Source: Phytophthora colocasiae (Eukaryota; Oomycota; Peronosporomycetes; Peronosporales; Peronosporaceae). From it: a stretch of DNA of 64,000 nt. The notes under the pieces are model-generated. The model saw only the letters and a program-made list of their open reading frames with translations, had not been told where the DNA came from and searched no databases. The translations under genes and the position numbers were made by a program. Location: the NCBI GenBank assembly GCA_018806915.1, contig JAGKQI010000100.1, forward strand, positions 124,001-188,000. The letters run 5' to 3'. Of this stretch, positions 20,995 to 31,573 are shown in pieces (within the stretch, counting starts at the first letter, position 1; every line of letters begins with the position of its first letter).

Positions 20995-22012
20995 ATGAAC
21001 GACGCTTCCTATTTCACTGAAGGGGCTGGTGCTGCCCTCGAGCATGCCAGCTTCCCCCACTTGTCCGCCTTCGAGTGGGAGGCGCTACACCGCCTTGCCG
21101 CGGTGTCCGGAGAAGGAGTCATCAAGACCTTGCTGACTGCCGGAACGGAAGAAGATCAACGACTGGCTGCTCACGAGTTCATGGCGCGTGAGCTCGCCGA
21201 CCAAGAACAAGACTGACATCGTGAAGCTCGATGTCTCCTGCTACAGTGGCGATGGCGCCGCTCGCCTCCAGCTGAACCGCTGGTTCTGCGAGATCGACAT
21301 CGCGATCGAAGCTCGGCAGCTGTCTACCGAGTTCGCTCGTACCCGGTTCCTTTTGTCCAAGTTGACTGGGAAGGCCAAGGAGTGGGCGCTCGGCAAGCTT
21401 GTAGCCGACCCCTCCTGCTTTCAAACGATGGAGTCACTAAAGAGCGATCTCCGCCTGGCCTTTGAGCCCCCTCAAGACGAGCGTGTTCAACGCTCGGCGT
21501 TCCTCTCGCTAAAGCAGGGACGGATGTCCATGCTCGAGTACATCCAACGGGCTCGTCACTTGGTGTCGTGCATCACGACAAATCCGGTGGACATGGCGAC
21601 TCAAGTCCATGTCTTTATCTCTGGCATGAACGCTGGTTACCAGCGCTTCTATCTGACTCGGAAGACGCCCGACTCGCTGGAGGAAGCGTTTGAGACAGCG
21701 CTGCGAGAAGACTACAGCGTGTCCGCCTCCGAGGCATTCTCTCTCACCAGACCTCCAACTACGGAGCCCGAGCCGATGGAGATTGACGCCATCCAAGATT
21801 ATCGTGGTCGTCGGCATGACAGCTCGCCGACGACATCTGCCCGTCCAGCTCCGAATCCTGGTCGCGGTTCACGCCCTCTTCGATGCTTTCGCTGTCGGAA
21901 ACTCGGACACCGCGCGGCTGTGTGCCGCGCCCCTGCGCCGGTACTCGCACACGTTGTTGCCGCCGATGCGGATGATATGGTCGCCGACCCAAAAAACGGC
22001 GACGACCAGTAG
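20995..22012 (+). pseudogene. Gypsy-1 gag with zinc knuckle (one frame change)
   Basis: The first frame starts at ATG 20995 and runs to 21216. The same protein continues one frame over from about 21188 (SPTKNKTDIVKLDVSCYSGDG). The capsid-like core has LNRWFCEIDIAI...WALGKL...LKQGRMSMLEYIQRAR, and a zinc knuckle CFRCRKLGHRAAVC (CX2CX4HX4C) near the end binds nucleic acid. The break lies in the GCGCGTGAGCTCG stretch. A programmed shift is possible but not supported by an obvious slippery site. Confidence 0.8.
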
Positions 22013-22038
22013 GTGCGGGGCGCCCTACTGGATGTGAT

Positions 22039-25000
22039 GTGGAAGACGGATCTCTGGTTGCAGATCCTCCTCCCAGCCCCCCTGTGCTTCATGCGCAATT
22101 CTTTGCCACCACCTCCGGCAGTGATCCGAGACTGATCATCCTCAGTATACACGTCAATGGCGCGAAGCGTCCGCTTCGCGCCCTGCTGGATTCAGGCGCG
22201 ACGAACAACTTCGTTCGCGCCGAGAGTTTGTCGGTGTTACCGGCGGACACGCGAGTTAGGGACGGCCCCGGCCACATGGTTGTAAAGTATGCTGACGGGA
22301 AGCCGCGGCGTGTCCCGCGGCGTTCTGCCACCTTCTCTTACGAGTTCGACGGTTTCCATGGGTCCGATGACTTTCTGGTGATCGAGTTGAGCGGATCCTT
22401 CGACTGTGTCTTCGGTATCCCGTGGCTTGCTCGTCACCAGCCTCATATTGACTGGTTGGCTCGAACCGTCCGCCCGCGCGACATTGATGTGAATGCGGTA
22501 TTGACATCCCTGCGCGGGACGCCCAACCGATGGCCGCACGTTGCAGTCATGGACCCCAACTCCATGACTCCGCTGTATCCGAAGTGAGCGATGGCCCTTC
22601 GGGTGCTCGCGAGCCTGTGACGTGTGCCGGTCTTGAGCAGGTGACTCAAGACATGTCTGACGTGGTCGAGCATGAGTTCCCACGTCCCGATGAGCAGCGG
22701 CTCTCGGCAACAGACAACACCGTGGTCGAACAGGGGTTCCCACGCCCGGATGAGCAGCGGCTCTCCGTTGACGATGAACAAGAAGATGTGGTTGAGCGTG
22801 GTCTCCCACGCGCGGTCGAGCAGGGGCTCCCGCATGTGGTTGAGCAGGGGCTCCCTGATAGAGTTGACGCCGATGTCGTGTCTCGGCGTCTGAGTACAGC
22901 AGACTTGGTCGAGCGTGGTCTCCCACTGCCTGCTACGGAAGTGTTTACCCGGCCAGTCCGTCGCCGTGGCCGTCGCAAGCCCCGGCGACCCCGCGTTCCT
23001 CCGAATGAGTCAGACGCGTCTGACTCCGAGGTTATCTCCGTTCTGGTGGGGGATGACGCGGCATCGATCCCGCGAATGCACAATGTCGAAGTTGCACGCC
23101 CGCCGTGCGATGCATCAGAGATCACCAAGTTGCCTGGTCTGTCTTGGAAACACTTTCTCCGCGACTTGAAGCATGGTGAGATCGAGCAGGTTTGCATGAT
23201 CGTCGCGGACAACACCGCGACGATCGCGGCTGTCGATGTAGACGCTGGTGACCCAGCGTCCAATACCCGGGAACGCCCGAAAGGCGCTGAGCCTAAGTCC
23301 GCCCGCGAGGCTCGCTACTTGGCTCCAGTCGTTGCCGGCACTCGAAGCCGCCGGCAACCCAGTCGCCCCCTGGTTCGCGAGTTCATCGACATCTTCCCTG
23401 ATAAAGGTGCCAGCCGCCCTTCCACCGGACCGCGGAGTCCGACACGAGATCGACCTCGTGCCTGGTGCGAAGTATTGCGTGACGAGACAGTGGCCGCTTC
23501 CCCGTGATCAAGTCAAGCAATCGACGCCTTCTTCGAGGTCGCCGACAAGCCGGCCACGTCCGTGAGAGTTTGTCCCCGCACTCCAGTCCGACATTTTGCG
23601 TGAAGAAAGCAACCGGTGGATGGCGGATCGTCCACGCCTTCAATAAGCTCAACGATGCCACCATCCCGGCGCAGACGCCGATCCCGAGGAAAGACATGGT
23701 GCTCGACACCATGTCGGGCAGCACCACATACAGCGCGATTGATCTGATGGACGGCTTCTATCAGATCTTGATGCGGGAGGATGACGTACCGCTGACTGCA
23801 GTCAGCACGCCCAGTGGAATGCTTTGGGAATGGCTTGTGATGCCTCAGGGGCTAAAGAATGCTCCTGCTACCTTCAACCGAATGGTGTCGAACTTGCTCC
23901 GCCCGTACCGGGACTTCGCGCCCAGCTACTTCGATGACATTTTCATCCACAGCCGTGCTGAACGAGGCTTGACGGACGTCGAGGTGCATCTGCAACACCT
24001 GCGGCAGGTGTTCGAAGTGATGCGAGAGAACAAGCTGTACGCCAACTTGAAGAAGTGTATCTTCTGCGCTCCCGAGATCCCAGTGCTCGGGAGCTACGTC
24101 AGCAAGGAAGGTGTCCGTGCTGACCCCGAGAAGATTGAAGCCATCTGCGCTTGGCCCGTGCCTCAGGATCAGAAGCAGCTCCGGCAGTGGCTGGGGCTCG
24201 CGACGTATCTTCACCATTACTCGAAGAACTTCGCGCTGACCATCCAACCGCTGTCTCAACTCCTAAAGGCAGACGCCATGTGGTCATGGCGCCCCGAGCA
24301 CCAAACAGCCTTCGACGCGGTGAAGACGAGTTTGTCGACCGCGCCCGTCTTGATGCTTCCAGATCACTCCAAGCCGTTCCACGTTGCTTATGCGACGCGA
24401 GTGACTTCGCGATCGGCTGTGCCTTGATGCAGTTTGACGACGTGGGCCGCGAGCGAGTGGTGAGTTACCAGTCGCGACAACTGAAGCAGGCGGAACGGAA
24501 TTATCCGGTCCATGATAAAGAGCTGCTTGCCATGCGCTACGCACTCATCAAGTTCCGTGTGTATCTCCTGGGCGAGAAGTCCTTCGCAATCTACACAGAT
24601 CACGCGTCGCTGAGGACAGCGACGAAGAGACCCCACTTGTCCCAGCGCATGGCACGCTGGTTATCGCTCTTCTCCGAGTACAACTTCGTCGTGCATTACA
24701 AACCGGGCAAGTCCAACATCCTCGCCGACGCGCTTTCACGCCGGCCAGATTACGTGCAGCGCGGCCGCCACGCAGTTGGCGACGAGGATGATGACGACTG
24801 TTCCGTCTGTATCGCCGAAAGCGTCGCTGCCGCTGAAGTCACAGCGACCACACCGCTACGTGACCTGATCGTCGACGCGTATAAAGATGACGCGTCCTGT
24901 TCCGAGCTGATCGACTTCCTGCGCAACCCCAGTGGCTCAGCTGAGCGCAAGCTGTCCTCACGAGCACGCGCTCGTGTCGGCCGCTACTCACTTGAAGGCG

Positions 25001-26879
25001 CGCTGCTGACTTACCGCGTCGACCAAGAAGATTGCCCCCGCGTCGTCGTCCCGCTTGACGACGACCTCCGAGCTCGGTTGATCCACGAGTTCCATGACAC
25101 CCCAAGTGGCGGCCACCTCGGTCGCGAGAAGACCTTTGCATCTCTCTCTCGCGACTTTTATTGGCCACACATGTACAAGTGGGTGAGGAAGTGGGTGCGC
25201 TCGTGTGAAGCGTGCCAGCGCGTGAAACCGGCTCCATCAAAGCGAGGCCCCGCTCCGACCGCTCTCAGTCGCCACTGATGCGTGGTCGTCTGTGAGCATG
25301 GATTTCGTCTTCGGCCTACCTCAGGATACCCGAGGTCGTACAGTATTCTGGTCTTCGTCGACCGCTTCAGTAAGATGGTTCATCTCACTCCGGTAGCAGC
25401 CTCGATCACTGCGCAACAGTCTGCTGCGCTCTTCGTTGACGTGGTGTATCGCCACCACGGTCTTCCGTCCTCGATTGTGTCGGACAGGGATCCTCGATTC
25501 ACGTCCGCCTTCTGGAGAGGAGCTCTTCAAGCTGTTGGGGACGCGGCTGAGTATGTCCACCGCGTCGCATCCAGAGACGGACGGCCAAACCGAGCGCGCT
25601 AACCGAGTCGTCGAAGATGTACTACGCAGCTTTGCCACGTCGTTCAAGTCATGGAGCTCTTTCCTGCCGATGGTGGAGTTCGCCATCAATAATGCCGTGC
25701 ACGCGTCAACTGGCTTGACGCCGTTCTTCGTAAATTTCGGCCGTCACCCGCGCGTTCCGGCGCTCCTTGGGCTGGAGCGCCCCTTCCAGTTCAACTGTCC
25801 GAGAATCACGACGCTGCAACTGCCACCCCACTGGTGGTGCCTCCGTCGCGACGCACGAGATGGCCGCTGTCCCGAATGTGAACGCGGTGAGCACGAGGTC
25901 TTCCGCGCGGACCCCAAGCCAGCGTCCTCTTACACGGGCCGCCGCGCGAGCGGCGACTGCTTCTCCACGGGACGTTGCCGCTTGGACCAGTCGGACGCTA
26001 ATCAACCCGCGTCCACGTCGCGCAGCCGAGCTTCACACTGCCCCCGATCCGGTCGCGCCTACTGAGCCTCCGCCAGCAAACTTTGCGCCCAACGCGGCGC
26101 CGCAGCGAAAGCGACGCTGCGGCTGTCCGTGAGTTCGTGCAACAGCGTGAGTCAATTGTCCGCTACGTCCGCGATGCGATTGCTGCAGCCGTCGATCGCC
26201 AGAAGGAGAATGCCGACCGCAGCGGGCGCCGTAACATGGAAACATTCCACGTTGGAGACCAAGTCCTATTATCTACCAATGGGATTTCCCCAACGCTCGT
26301 CACGAACTTGGGCGCGAGTAAGCTCGCGCCGCGATTCGTGGACCGTTCAAGGTGTCGAAAGTCATTGGAGATGCTTATCGGCTACAGCTACCGCCTACAA
26401 TCAAGCTACACCCTACATTTTACGTCGGTCGACTTCGCCGCTACCACCCAGCGTCGCTTCCTGGCGATAATCCGGTACCGCGTGACGCGGTACCCACAGC
26501 TCCTGCCGCAAGACCCGATTCTCATGCTCCAGCTGGTCAACGCGATGCTCCAGGCGCTCCAGGCGACGCTCCATCGCCCACTCGCGCTCGGTTCCTTCGC
26601 GACGGTCCGGCCCCCCTTGTTGATCGTGATGGTGACGTTCGTCACATCGTGGAGGCCATTCTTGACCACGATGACTCGACCAGTGGTCGCAGCGCTCGTC
26701 ACTGCGACGGGGGTATCCTGAGCTTTCGCCGGTACCTGGTACGGTGGATAGGTCCGCTGGACGACAGCTGGGAGCCTCGCTCCACCCTCCTCGAAGACGT
26801 TCCGGGCCTCGTTGAGGCGTACGAGGCGGCTCTGTTGGCGCGGGATGATCCTCAGGGCGCGGTAGCGAACCGCGCCTAG
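22039..26879 (+). pseudogene. Gypsy-1 pol: protease, RT, RNase H, integrase, chromodomain (several frame changes)
   Basis: Protease: LLDSGATNNFV at about 22182-22215. A linker with repeated VVEQGFPRPDEQRLS-type units follows at 22660-22940. RT: FCVKKATGGWRIVHAFNKLN, LMPQGL-type block and YFDDIFIHS at about 23930. RNase H: CDASDFAIG and TDHASLRTA. Integrase zinc finger HEFHD...HLGREK...CEACQRVK, core VFVDRFSKMVHL, SIVSDRDPRF and HPETDGQTERAN. Chromodomain near the end: HIVEAILDH...RYLVRWIGPLDDSWEP, stop at 26877-26879. Reading needs at least six frame changes (near 22590, 23410, 23510, 24400, 25270 and 25540). This is surprising beside identical LTRs: either the copy was mobilised in trans or the sequence holds indel errors. 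Confidence 0.85.
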
Positions 26880-27366
26880 CCTCGTACAGCGACCGGCGAT
26901 ACAGCTCGATCCACTGCTTCTCTTCCTTAGTCTCTGGATACTCTTTCACGATTTGCGCCCAGTCAGCGTCGCCCGGTCGCGGCGTTCCAAAGCGGCGACA
27001 GCCGGCGCAGCCTTCAAGGTGATGGACGTAACAGCAAGGACGATCCTCGTCCCAGGACAGCGAGCACACGCGCGCCGCCAGCTCTCCCAGCGCGTGGCGC
27101 TGATGGGTCTCCTCGCGGTCTTCTATTGTCGCCATGAAACGTCGCGCACCCTCTGCGTTCCAGCGTCGGACGAAGGCCGTCCACGCGGCATCAAGCGAGC
27201 GCTGGGTCACCGCGAGCGTCGCGGTGACGGGCTTGCCCCGCGTCGAACGCCAGCGTCGGAACAACTCTCGCATCTCGTCGGGACTCAGCGGGGCCTCGAA
27301 GCCACTGCAGTCGTGCAGCGGCCACTCTCGGAGAGTCTGTGCGTAGGTGTGGCTTGTGGTGTTCAT
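26413..27366 (-). CDS. antisense 317-residue ORF between pol and 3' LTR of Gypsy-1, function unknown
   Basis: Opposite in sense to the element, starting at ATG 27366 just inside the 3' LTR and open to 26413. Residues 1-162 lie in DNA that no other frame uses; the rest overlaps the 3' end of pol tail to tail. Features: a Trp-rich helical part (LFRRWRSTRG, WTAFVRRWN), a compact Cys/His cluster CCYVHHLEGCAGC at 111-123 that could bind zinc, a Pro/Arg-rich middle and a C-terminal coiled coil (RRLERLEHRVDQLEHENRVL). Antisense ORFs at this position are known in some plant Gypsy lineages. I do not recognise the family. It is one intact frame in an element whose sense pol is broken. Confidence 0.55.
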   Translation of the reverse strand: MNTTSHTYAQTLREWPLHDCSGFEAPLSPDEMRELFRRWRSTRGKPVTATLAVTQRSLDAAWTAFVRRWNAEGARRFMATIEDREETHQRHALGELAARVCSLSWDEDRPCCYVHHLEGCAGCRRFGTPRPGDADWAQIVKEYPETKEEKQWIELYRRSLYEARRGSLPRPEDHPAPTEPPRTPQRGPERLRGGWSEAPSCRPADLSTVPGTGESSGYPRRSDERCDHWSSHRGQEWPPRCDERHHHDQQGGPDRREGTEREWAMERRLERLEHRVDQLEHENRVLRQELWVPRHAVPDYRQEATLGGSGEVDRRKM

Positions 27367-27410
27367 CGTGAAGCAATTTGAAGATTGAGAAGCTCTTCAG
27401 GCTTCTTTCT

Positions 27411-27424
27411 AAGGTGGGGAGTGG
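27411..27424 (+). promoter_or_regulatory. Gypsy-1 polypurine tract
   Basis: AAGGTGGGGAGTGG directly abuts the 3' LTR start TGTGACGGG at 27425. This is the expected place for the plus-strand primer of reverse transcription. Confidence 0.7.
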
Positions 27425-27577
27425 TGTGACGGGCTTCTGTCACACGGTCGCCGTGGTGCACGGCGACCAATTAGATTAGCTTGTGTTTTGTTGGTCCACG
27501 GCGCCCGACCCGGGCGCCACACAGATTCAATAGACAGAGTTTCATTTACCACAAACAAGGAGCACCGCCCCGTTACA
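27425..27577 (+). repeat. Gypsy-1 3' LTR
   Basis: Identical by eye to 20809-20961, and followed by the target duplication GCTAC at 27578-27582. Confidence 0.95.
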
Positions 27578-27582
27578 GCTAC

Positions 27583-29480
27583 TATAACGGCATGGCAAAA
27601 CTTCAACTTGTTGCGATCCAAAATCTATAGACCAAAGCTTTAGCAATTACTACTTCAGTACTCTTTATCCCTTACTCGTCCGCGTCGTTAATGTCAAGCA
27701 AGAAGTCCTTGCCATCCGTGTACAGCAGCGGCTCGTCGTGGTCGATCTCACTCGGGTGGAAATTGTCGAGGAATTCGAGCAACACCGCGTGCTCCGTGGC
27801 ATCGAACAGCGAGGCACCCTCAGGCTCCGTCAGCAATGGCTCTCTTGTCTGTCCAGCAGCATCTTGTGACGTCTCGGATGGTGCACTCTCGATACTATCC
27901 CTGTTCTCCTTCTGCTTCCGACGCTCGATCTTCTGACGGTATTTCTGAGCATGCGTCATTGTCTGTCGGGTGGTCCGTGTACCGACGTGGTCGGCGATGA
28001 TCTTCCACGGTCCGGACGGGTAGAGCTCCAAGCCCTCGAGAAACCGGTCGTGCTCGTCGGTGGTCCAGAGGGAGACGACTTCGTTCACAGGGTGGGTCCT
28101 GTCGACGAGAACGTCGCCTCCGTTTGGATCCACTCACCTCTGCGGCGCGGATTGGTATCCGGATGAGCTGCTGCTGGTCCTCCTTGTCGCCTTCGAATAG
28201 GCCGCTCTGTACGACGTCCGATATCGTCATGTGTGCTGCAGAGTGTTGGCGTACTGCAGAGCGTTGGCGTACTGCAGAGCGTTGGCGTACTGCTGTTGAG
28301 TAGTAAGATATGCTACCGTGACGGTGTGTGCTTCACGGTGTCAGTTTTCGAATGATCTCATCGGAGGAGCTTTGCTGCTTGAGCCGCGTTGCATTTTGCC
28401 AGGCGGCTCCGACCTAGCGCTGCAGGTCGTGAATCCTAGAGCGCCGTGCCCTTTCCAACCCGGCAGCATCTGAAGATGCAAGTCCTGGCTATTATCCAGA
28501 TTTATTTCTCGAAGCGAGTGGGCATGCAGCCACTGCGAGCTCTCCGGGCTTACTGAATTCAATTTGGTGAATTGATCGGCAACGTCGGACAGAGGAAAGG
28601 AAGGACGCACCGTTTCGACACGTTGACTCAGAATGATAATCACCCAAACTAATCAAAGGTAACACTAAACATGGGACAAATGGAGTTGTATTTGGAAAGA
28701 CCTCGACTTTGAGGTGTGTTGTATTGGAATTGACATCGGAAAACCTGTTCGAAGTGCGGGTGCCAACGCTGATCTAGCCTTCGACCCACAGTTCGAAGCT
28801 GGGACTTTTACGACCGACAAAAGAATGGATTTTTCGAGCAGAAACGTGCCCAGCTCATATGGACCAAATGTACGGATCACTCGTTGAAGTTGGCCAGGAG
28901 ACTGCCATTTCTATTGCTGCAGTGACGGACAGACTGTTGCTGGCGGCGTGCACTCGTGTGTGGCCTCAGTCCTCCTCGAACGAGTTATGTACGCCCCCCA
29001 TCCCGCGCCTTGAGCCCGACGAAAAACGGAACCCAGCGGGTTAGGCCACAAATCTTAATCACTTTTCGCTTTACGATTAAATCAAGCCTGCTGTTTCATC
29101 TTCGGCTGCTGTTGGTGGCACCAGTGGTGCTGCGGTGGCGCTGAGGACGCTCTGCATACTGCTAAGGTACTAACCAGCTGTGTAAACCTCATAGTGCATG
29201 CCGTGGTCGAGAAGGGCGATACCAAGACAGTCTGGTCATTGCTTTATCACTCAGTGCCTACACCTTCAAGACGGAGCAGTCGTGCGCAAGAGCTCAGCTG
29301 AGGTGGAGCCATATGCGCCAACATCAAACCGGAATGAGACTGTTGGATGCGGCCTGGGCTAATAGACGAGCTGGTATTGATGCTTCCAGTTTGTACAAGG
29401 ATACAGCGCGGTTCTGTAATGTTTTACTGTTGGGTTTACGATTCTAGATGCTGTGACGACTGGTACAGTAAAACCAAACG
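27583..29480 (-). repeat. inverted-duplication arm 1, proximal part (MYB1 and flank)
   Basis: Reverse complement of about 42980-44864. It includes the MYB copy, its upstream 18-bp repeats and about 1.2 kb of further flank. Similarity is near perfect through the MYB gene and falls slowly from about 28670 to 29470, with small indels (for example ATTCTTTT missing from one copy). Past about 29480 the two arms no longer align. Together with 20030-20808 this makes a duplicated block of about 2.6 kb. Confidence 0.85.
27672..28230 (-). pseudogene. SHAQKYF-type single-MYB gene, copy 1, frameshifted
   Basis: Starts at ATG 28230 with the family N-terminus MTISDVVQSGLFEGDKEDQQ and matches the intact copy at 44214-44771. 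An extra base in the run at 28070-28072 (CTCCC versus CTCC) shifts the frame at the first Trp of the MYB repeat, so both the DNA-binding domain and the C-terminal motif are lost. A Ser-to-Cys change lies a few codons before. The remaining sequence, including THAQKYRQKI and the end LLDINDADE, is unchanged, so the lesion is recent or an assembly error. Confidence 0.85.
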
Positions 29481-29843
29481 ATGATCATGGCCAATGAATG
29501 GTTTAATCTTTCTAGCGTAACTCGCTTTTTGCGAGTGTGGAAACAACAGCATGTAGACTATGATCGCGAGAGTGTTGCCTAACCGGAAACAACAGCATGT
29601 AGACTATGATCGCGAGAGTGTACTGCTTATGAAGTCAAACAAGGATACAGTACATGTACTTCACGGTCTTACGGTAGTATCCCTGTTGGCAAGTGATACA
29701 TGTATACTTCTTAAAAAAAGACGAAGAAGAGTTCAAACGCCTATAGATAACACTACAGTAGTGTTATATATTTCAAATACACTTCTAGTGTTAAAACACA
29801 AAGCTTCAAGGTCGTCTAGAGACTGAACAGCAGTGGTTTCTTC
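28294..29843. other. gene-free DNA: duplicated flank plus short direct repeat
   Basis: Up to about 29480 this is the duplicated flank described with arm 1. It holds no supported gene; frames such as one reading KWSCIWKDLDFEVCCIGIDIG are cut by stops. At 29539-29575 and 29585-29621 a 37-bp direct repeat (GGAAACAACAGCATGTAGAC plus ACTATGATC-like end) is separated by nine bases. The CTAT target site of Gypsy-2 ends the stretch. Confidence 0.5.
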
Positions 29844-29847
29844 CTAT

Positions 29848-30612
29848 AGTAAGCTTTGTCTTCCACTAGCGCTGTAGTTCGTCACCACCACACCCACAAC
29901 CACGAACTTCACCCCGATCAAAGGTGTCGCTCGAGGAGCTTAACTCCAACAGACCCCTAACAATGCACTTAATATCGAATATACAGTAGCCTGTAGGAGA
30001 TAATTCTCACGTCTGAGTGCGGCAATGAAGAGAAACGTCGGGATCTTTGCCAAACCCGGGCTCTAGAGGGCTGCTGATACCTCTGTCTCGATGTGGGCTG
30101 CTGATACCACGAGCCAGGGTCCTACGGGCTGCTGATACCCGTGTCCTGTCACACCCGACGCAACTCCTGAACTACAACACTAACCAACCACCAATCCGCC
30201 TCTTTCTCACTCAGTGTATTCACAGCTAGCGTCAATACCGACACTACTACTGCTCGACCGATAGCTCTGCCAGCTACTCGGCAAATTCCAAACTGACCTC
30301 TACTGCTACCGCCTCGCACCTACCATGGCGCGCCCTGCTAGCCGTCCACTGTGTACCCAGCGAATCTCTGCGGCTCTTCAAGTACCACGATCTTCGGCCG
30401 AAGAGTCGTGAACCTGGATTCTTCGTCAGCGGGTCTCATTCTTCAACCCGGCCCGCTCGCCGTCTGCTATTTGTCTTCAGTCTGCTGCTCGTCCTCAATC
30501 TGCTGCTCGTCTTCAATCTGCTGCTTGTCTTCAATCTGCTGCTCGTCTTCAATCTGCTGCTCGTCTTCAATCTGCTGCTCGTCGGCGCCAAAGAAATGTC
30601 GTCATCCTTACT
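29848..30612 (-). repeat. Gypsy-2 3' LTR (765 bp)
   Basis: Matches 38676-40475 once the nested element is removed. It differs by a few bases and by a tandem expansion at 30473-30580. The remaining match is near perfect, so the insertion is fairly recent but older than Gypsy-1. Confidence 0.9.
30473..30580. repeat. 18-bp tandem repeat expansion within the Gypsy-2 3' LTR
   Basis: Six copies of GTCTTCAATCTGCTGCTC with one or two changes. The partner LTR has one copy at the same point, which accounts for 90 of the 91 bp by which the two LTRs differ in length. Confidence 0.9.
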
Positions 30613-30682
30613 CTCTTCCTTCGATCGGATCGTCCTCGATCCGTGTGAAAGCCTGGACCGGCTAGTTTATTGCTGCGGGGTG

Positions 30683-31573
30683 TTAGTCGGCGTCTTCATC
30701 GTGCTCTCCGGCTGCGTCGCCGTCTTCATCTCCTGGTCGTCGTTCCGTTCTGCCGGCGTTTGCTTCCCGTTCCGTGCACATCCGTCCGTCACTCCAGAGT
30801 TGTTCAAAGTCTCGCTGGTTGATCCACATCCGCTTCGGCATCCCCGCGTCAAGTCGATCTCCCAAACATTCAACTTCAAATTCAAGCACGTAACGCCCTG
30901 TACGCGTCCGGTACTTTCGTCGGCGACGTTCCACCACGGCTCCTTCAGCTGGTATTTGCGGCAACCGGGGACGTCTAGCGACAAGACTATCAGCTCCTCT
31001 TCTTCCTTGCGCTGCGAAGACATAGATCCGCTCCTCTTCGTCTTCTTCATCGGCGATTCTGCGCAGTTCTCGTTCGAGTTCCTCAAGTTCGTGCGGTTCC
31101 CGCCTTCGTACAAGTCCACTTCCATCCGCCTGGCTCGGTTGCCTGCGGCCACCTTTGTTCATCTCGACTTCCGTCTTCTTGGCCAGCTCGATGGCTTCGT
31201 CCATCCGTCGCTCCTGCTCGCTTTTCTCCGTCAGTCTCGGCAGTATCACGTCGTTCTGTCCCAAGATCACTTCCTGCAACGCCACGTACTGAGTCTTCAA
31301 GATCGGCTTGTTCTGCACGTACTCCCACATCGAATTCGGCTTCGGCGTTCCGAGGTACTCCTTCACGCATCCTCGAGCGGGTTCGACCGGCAATATTGTC
31401 TCGGCTACTGCTGCTGTGTGCGCGCTGCTTTCGTTTTCTTCCTCCGTTACTCTTGCGGCGGTCGTCCTCGGCTGTTGCGACGTTTCCTCTTTCGGAGTCT
31501 GCTGCAATGGCTGCTGTGGTGTCGAAACCTTCGGTGGCGTCGACATGGTAATCCTCCGGCTCGTCGGTCTCAC
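30683..31573 (-). CDS. Gypsy-2 C-terminal tail ORF overlapping the integrase frame
   Basis: A 296-residue frame downstream of integrase. It overlaps the last 490 bases of the integrase frame in another register. Its part beyond the overlap reads like real protein (RKYRTRTGRYVLEFEVECLG, MPKRMWINQRDFEQLWSDGRM), and its N-terminal part includes a structured stretch MWEYVQNKPILKTQYVALQEV. The integrase frame here becomes low-complexity Arg/Ser/Glu. It is therefore likely that translation or the ancestral sequence moves from one frame to the other in this stretch. No named domain was recognised. Confidence 0.5.
   Translation of the reverse strand: MRPTSRRITMSTPPKVSTPQQPLQQTPKEETSQQPRTTAARVTEEENESSAHTAAVAETILPVEPARGCVKEYLGTPKPNSMWEYVQNKPILKTQYVALQEVILGQNDVILPRLTEKSEQERRMDEAIELAKKTEVEMNKGGRRQPSQADGSGLVRRREPHELEELERELRRIADEEDEEERIYVFAAQGRRGADSLVARRPRLPQIPAEGAVVERRRRKYRTRTGRYVLEFEVECLGDRLDAGMPKRMWINQRDFEQLWSDGRMCTEREANAGRTERRPGDEDGDAAGEHDEDAD

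Larger units (their letters stand above)
20809..27577 (+). mobile_element. Gypsy-1: Ty3/Gypsy retrotransposon with chromodomain, identical 153-bp LTRs
   Basis: LTRs are at 20809-20961 and 27425-27577, both beginning TGTGACGGGCTTC and ending CCCCGTTACA, with no difference seen. The 5-bp target duplication GCTAC is at 20804-20808 and 27578-27582. The internal order is gag, protease, reverse transcriptase, RNase H, integrase and chromodomain, typical of Ty3/Gypsy. A purine tract AAGGTGGGGAGTGG (27411-27424) precedes the 3' LTR. Identical LTRs imply very recent insertion. The element landed inside arm 1 of the MYB inverted duplication. Confidence 0.95.

Noticed and set aside
22237..22926. Minus-strand frame with repeated GDHARP/AHPGVGTPV-type units in Gypsy-1
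   Set aside because: It is the reverse reading of the repeat-rich protease-RT linker; periodicity of the DNA repeats explains the open frame.
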